DNA of 16,542 nt from DATFKA01 sp042095835 (GTDB lineage Bacteria > Bacteroidota > Bacteroidia > Chitinophagales > Saprospiraceae), in the NCBI GenBank assembly GCA_042095835.1, contig JBELML010000144.1:1-16542 (forward strand). The letters are read 5' to 3'. Within the stretch, counting starts at the first letter, position 1. Every line of letters starts with the position of its first letter. Below the pieces are notes generated by a model. The model did not search any database. It saw only the letters and a list, made by a program, of their open reading frames with translations, and was not told the origin of the DNA. Of this stretch, positions 14,278-16,542 are shown piece by piece. The position numbers and the translations under genes were made by a program.

Positions 14278-14448
14278 CTATCTTCCGACAGGGTTTTGGC
14301 CCACAAAAATGACAGATGTGGGTAGTTTTGTTTTGGGATGAATAGGCTCTATGACCTCCTGTAAAGTGAAGCCATACTCCCTGAACATCGCTTTCCAAGT
14401 TTCCAGCGTACGAAAGTACCAGGGCGCCGGATTGATGAAGGGTTGATT
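14278..14448 (-). pseudogene. 3' remnant of a SAM-dependent methyltransferase gene
   Basis: A 56-codon frame ends at TAG (14278-14280). It reads APWYFRTLETWKAMFREYGF, then TLQEVIEPIHPKTKLPTSVIF and a VG end. This is the characteristic last strand pair of class I SAM methyltransferases: the YFR.L..W...... GF.L....EP.HP.T..P.S.IFV pattern. The first two-thirds, including the SAM-binding motif, are missing. The fragment stops at an in-frame TAA (14449-14451), just before the first hairpin of the transposase unit at 14458. A longer 89-codon frame overlaps it but reads as noise. Truncation by insertion of that unit, or by later deletion, is the simplest explanation. Confidence 0.65.
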
Positions 14449-14457
14449 TTAAGACCA

Positions 14458-14544
14458 TAATCCCGAAGGGATGCTATTTATTAAGGTTGGACCTAGTCCT
14501 ACCGCTTAGTAGACGTCTAGTGTTAGCCCTGAAAGGGCGATATA
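14458..14544 (-). repeat. Left composite REP-like unit (hairpins C, B, A)
   Basis: In plus-strand order: hairpin C is ATCCC-GAA-GGGAT (14460-14472). Hairpin B is GGTTGGAC-CTA-GTCCTACC (14485-14503, one mismatch). A 10-bp palindrome TAGACGTCTA lies at 14510-14519. Hairpin A is GCCCT-GAA-AGGGC (14526-14538). The transposase stop codon (14546-14548) is one base away, so hairpin A may also end its mRNA. The right unit repeats the same order in inverted orientation. Confidence 0.7.
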
Positions 14545-14545
14545 T

Positions 14546-14998
14546 CTACTCCCATACGTACCGCTCGTCATAGTCTACCTCATACTTCTCTAAAAACTGG
14601 CGGTATTCTTTTTTAAATGTTTTTTTACTATGGTGCTCATGCTGGTTTTTAATATACGCAATGACGACATCGACTTCCCTCGGATTAACAGAGAATGCAC
14701 CGTAGCTATCTTGCCAAAAGAAGTTGGCCAAATTTTCATCCTGTGTTTTCATCCATTTTGATGAATTGGCTTTTACTTTTTGTACCAGGGTCATCAGAGC
14801 TAATTTTTTAGACAGCATACAAAGGATGTGAATGTGATCTATGTAACCTCCAACTATTAGTACCGGACACCCTAGCTCCTTGCATATCCCACCAATATAA
14901 GCATGTAGAGCTTGTTCGTGAGGTGGATGTATCAGTGCCTGTCGATGTTTGGTACTGAATACGATATGAATATAATTTTGTACGAGCGACTGTCCCAT
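14546..14998 (-). CDS. tnpA: IS200-like / RAYT Y1 HUH transposase
   Basis: The protein has 150 residues, the normal length for IS200-type TnpA. The HUH motif is His55-Ile-His57 within GGYIDHIHILC. The catalytic tyrosine is Tyr115 in VIAYIKNQHEHH, with Gln119 positioned to complete the metal site. Conserved YIHIVFSTK lies near the N-terminus and FFWQDSYGAFSVNP near 93-106. Known members act as dimers, cut one DNA strand at hairpins and form a 5'-phosphotyrosine link. The gene appears intact, with all catalytic residues present. It lies between two inverted hairpin units and there is no TnpB gene. The start ATG at 14998 is 42 bases inside the right unit's edge; no strong promoter box is visible. 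Confidence 0.9.
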   Translation of the reverse strand: MGQSLVQNYIHIVFSTKHRQALIHPPHEQALHAYIGGICKELGCPVLIVGGYIDHIHILCMLSKKLALMTLVQKVKANSSKWMKTQDENLANFFWQDSYGAFSVNPREVDVVIAYIKNQHEHHSKKTFKKEYRQFLEKYEVDYDERYVWE

Positions 14999-15040
14999 TT
15001 TGTTTTAGTGCTTGTTTAGCTTCTAGCATGGCATCCCATC

Positions 15041-15134
15041 TATATCGCCCTTTCAGGGCTGGTTTCTTTGGTGTGTGCTGTAGACTGCGGATGGAATGCT
15101 TCCATCCTTCTTATCTTTCATCCCTTCGGGATTA
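15041..15134 (+). repeat. Right composite REP-like unit (hairpins A, B, C)
   Basis: Hairpin A is GCCCT-TTC-AGGGC (15047-15059), the exact reverse complement of the left copy. Hairpin B is GGATGGAA-TGC-TTCCATCC (15089-15107), a perfect 8-bp stem with a 3-base loop. Hairpin C is ATCCC-TTC-GGGAT (15121-15133). Both units share a TAGAC element and GCGG immediately before or at the base of hairpin B. The order and spacing match the left unit read on the other strand. Confidence 0.7.
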
Positions 15135-15135
15135 A

Positions 15136-15280
15136 TTCGTTTCACCGCAAAGGATTTTTTGTGGTCTTTGGGCTTTTTCCTTTTAGCGAAAGCGACAAAT
15201 TGCTCTATGTGCTTGTCATTTAAAGGGTTGATTTTACCTATACTTCGTCTCGGGGCAAGTTGGTAGTAGCTTTTACCGCA
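15136..15280 (-). pseudogene. Remnant resembling the C-terminal part of a type I restriction HsdM subunit
   Basis: On the minus strand, immediately after the stop of the epimerase-like gene and in the same frame, the sequence reads YYQLAPRRSIGKINPLNDKH, then IEQFVAFAKRKK. This closely resembles the segment of type I DNA methyltransferase (HsdM) proteins that runs as GK.NPLND..L.EFV....K before the SWTV motif. The resemblance fades at SFAVKR, where the sequence meets the right edge of the transposase unit (15134). No start codon and no SAM-binding or NPPF motif are present, and no hsdS or hsdR is nearby. It is a fragment, identified from memory of the family rather than by search. Confidence 0.5.
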
Positions 15281-16456
15281 TTAGCTATTGTTTTTCCAAG
15301 CTTCGAGGATGGACTGTTCTCTTACTAAAACAGCGGTAGGATCTGATTCGACTTTATCTCTTTGTTCCTGAGTTATCGCATCAGATGTCCACCAGTCGTA
15401 GGTGTCTTTTATAGTTTTTACTAAGGGTGTGAAGGAGAGTCCGTTGGCAATACCTTTTTCATTATTGACTTTGGCAGACCCTTGGTTCTTACCTGTAGCC
15501 ATTATCCAGGGCACGATATGAGGAATATTATGCTCCATTAAAAAGTCATAGTTATCTATTTTTACCAAGGATGATTCGGCAGGAAATGTTTTTTGGGCTT
15601 CTTTTACAAAGGCATACATGTTTTGCGCTTCTTTGGGGCCGACCGCATTAAAGGTTCCTGCCTTTTTGTCTTCAATTAAGCGAATCATCCATCCGGCCAC
15701 GTCTCTTACATCGATATACTGAACCTTATCCTCCTCTTTTCCTGGTACCAAGACTTCTCCACCTTTGCTCAATCTTACCGGCCAATGTATGAACCTATTC
15801 GATTTATCTGCGGGTCCTATCATGTAGGTAGGTCTCACCACGATGGTTCGATCTTCTCCAAATTGCTTTATCGCTTCTAGTTCAGATTGGGCTTTCATCA
15901 CGCCGTACCAATATTCTATTTTTTCTTCCTCATCGCTTATGTCTTCAGGTTCTTCTAGCAATACGCTAGCATCTTCTTTATAATTACTATCTAGATAGGG
16001 ATAATATACACCAGTTGATGAGGTATAGAGGTATAAATCACAGTTGTCTTTTAAGAGTTCGGCTGATTTTTTGGTCCATTCCGCATCGCGGCCAGAGTTA
16101 TCAATGACGGCATCCCATTGGCGATTTTCTAAAGCGGTCAAATTATCTTTTCTATCACCAACCAGCTGTTCTACCTGGTCAAATAAGGCTTTATGAATGG
16201 TCGGTTTTGTCTTCCCTCTGGTAAATATAGAGATAGAATGACCTCTGCCCAGCGCATTGGCTACTTGATGTGGGCCCAGAAAGCTGGTTCCACCAAGAAT
16301 GAGAATATTTAAGGGCTTATTCCCTGATGTTGTGTCTGTGGTGTTTGCTTCCTGCTCAACGGTACAGCTATTCAGTCCCGTGAATAATAAAGGAATGCCT
16401 ATACCGGCTTGTAGTCCATGCTTGATAAAAGTCCTTCTTGATCTCTTTTTTTCCAT
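15281..16456 (-). CDS. Tat-signal lipoprotein, NAD-dependent epimerase/dehydratase family
   Basis: The protein has 391 residues. The N-terminus has a twin-arginine motif (SRRTFIKH, Arg7-Arg8), a hydrophobic stretch and a lipobox ending LNSC (Cys31), so it is predicted to be folded in the cytoplasm, exported by Tat and lipid-anchored. The Rossmann domain begins at about residue 49 with ILGGTSFLGPHQV (GGTxFLG at 55-61). The active-site pattern of extended SDRs is present: STG at 147-149 and YGVMK (Tyr184, Lys188). VRPTYMIGP (208-215) and VQYIDVRDVAG later in the chain are typical of the epimerase family. Known periplasmic NAD(P) enzymes exported by Tat carry a tightly bound cofactor, and that would be needed here. 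The substrate is unknown; a sugar derivative is a guess. The gene stands alone, 86 bases from the window edge. Confidence 0.85.
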   Translation of the reverse strand: MEKKRSRRTFIKHGLQAGIGIPLLFTGLNSCTVEQEANTTDTTSGNKPLNILILGGTSFLGPHQVANALGRGHSISIFTRGKTKPTIHKALFDQVEQLVGDRKDNLTALENRQWDAVIDNSGRDAEWTKKSAELLKDNCDLYLYTSSTGVYYPYLDSNYKEDASVLLEEPEDISDEEEKIEYWYGVMKAQSELEAIKQFGEDRTIVVRPTYMIGPADKSNRFIHWPVRLSKGGEVLVPGKEEDKVQYIDVRDVAGWMIRLIEDKKAGTFNAVGPKEAQNMYAFVKEAQKTFPAESSLVKIDNYDFLMEHNIPHIVPWIMATGKNQGSAKVNNEKGIANGLSFTPLVKTIKDTYDWWTSDAITQEQRDKVESDPTAVLVREQSILEAWKNNS

Positions 16457-16542
16457 AGTGTTTTGATTATATCTCTTCTAGTAGCTTATTAGGAATGGGG
16501 CATTAATAAAGGATACAAGATTTACGCAGGTATTTTGCTGTT
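16457..16542 (-). promoter_or_regulatory. Upstream region of the Tat epimerase gene
   Basis: These 86 bases to the window edge are AT-rich and lie upstream of the ATG at 16456. I see no exact TAnnTTTG element and no second gene in this part. The promoter may lie partly outside the window. Confidence 0.25.

Larger units (their letters stand above)
14458..15134. mobile_element. REP/RAYT-like IS200-family unit bounded by inverted composite hairpin repeats
   Basis: This 677-base unit has a single Y1 transposase gene in the centre. The outer ends are a perfect 16-bp inverted repeat, TAATCCCGAAGGGATG at 14458-14473 and its reverse complement at 15119-15134. Nearer the gene is a perfect 20-bp inverted repeat, AGCCCTGAAAGGGCGATATA at 14525-14544 and its reverse complement at 15041-15060. 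Each repeat is itself a small hairpin with a GAA loop on one strand. IS200/IS605 and RAYT transposases recognise hairpins in single-stranded DNA, so this fits a RAYT gene with flanking REP-like repeats. Classic IS200 ends are not inverted repeats, which argues for the RAYT interpretation. No target-site duplication is expected for this family. Confidence 0.75.

Noticed and set aside
14189..14458. An 89-codon minus-strand open frame with several Cys and His residues
   Set aside because: It overlaps a clear methyltransferase remnant in another frame and has no recognisable fold; its start lies at the edge of the transposase repeat.
1..16542. CRISPR arrays, tRNA, rRNA, prophage or biosynthetic gene cluster signals
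   Set aside because: No regularly spaced repeats, no cloverleaf or rRNA-like sequence, and no phage structural or synthase genes are visible. The anthrone-oxygenase and SnoaL-type names do not by themselves indicate polyketide synthesis.

Overview
The window looks like chromosome of a member of Bacteroidota, most plausibly a marine or free-living Saprospiria-type (Lewinella-like) bacterium. The reasons are the protein families (LytS/LytTR two-component pair, Bacteroidota-style Crp/Fnr, lipid-anchored sulfatase, SulP with the long C-terminal extension, short IS200-like transposase), the absence of clear Shine-Dalgarno sites, and two matches to the Bacteroidota -7 promoter element TAnnTTTG. The genus is inference. 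Most genes lie on the minus strand; the intact plus-strand genes are the histidine kinase and response regulator pair.

Layout. Positions 1-2400 hold a possible gene end at the left edge, a small membrane protein and a lipoprotein sulfatase. Positions 2570-3259 encode a CPBP intramembrane protease, followed by a terminator-like hairpin. Positions 3409-7842 form a minus-strand block read in the order: tandem NTF2-like lipoprotein, AraC regulator, c-type cytochrome-like protein, DUF1772 membrane protein, AhpD-like CxxC protein, NmrA-type NAD(P)-binding protein. The gaps are mostly under 65 bases; the one longer gap (120 bases, after the AraC gene) is a natural place for an AraC-controlled promoter. 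The block looks like a regulated redox or detoxification cassette. Positions 7952-8293 are the decayed 3' end of a serine hydrolase (class C beta-lactamase fold) gene, closed off by a 48-base hairpin shared with a four-helix membrane protein gene. Then come a small coiled-coil membrane protein and a Crp/Fnr regulator, divergent from a LytS-type kinase whose stop overlaps the start of its LytTR response regulator. A SulP anion transporter converges on this pair.

Positions 14153-15280 are a degraded stretch. A 677-base REP/RAYT-like unit sits here: a 150-residue Y1 HUH transposase between two inverted composite repeats, each made of three hairpins in the same order (one pair of hairpins has changed sequence but kept its shape). 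On one side it abuts a 56-codon remnant of a SAM methyltransferase, hidden in a frame other than the longest ORF; on the other side it abuts a remnant resembling the C-terminal part of a type I restriction HsdM subunit. Beyond it is a gene for an NAD-dependent epimerase-like protein with a twin-arginine signal and a lipobox, an unusual location for a Rossmann enzyme.

I do not see a clearly new defence or biosynthetic system. The most interesting items are the composite-hairpin transposase unit, the apparently exported NAD-binding lipoprotein, the AraC-linked redox cassette, and the predicted leaderless promoter of the kinase-regulator pair.
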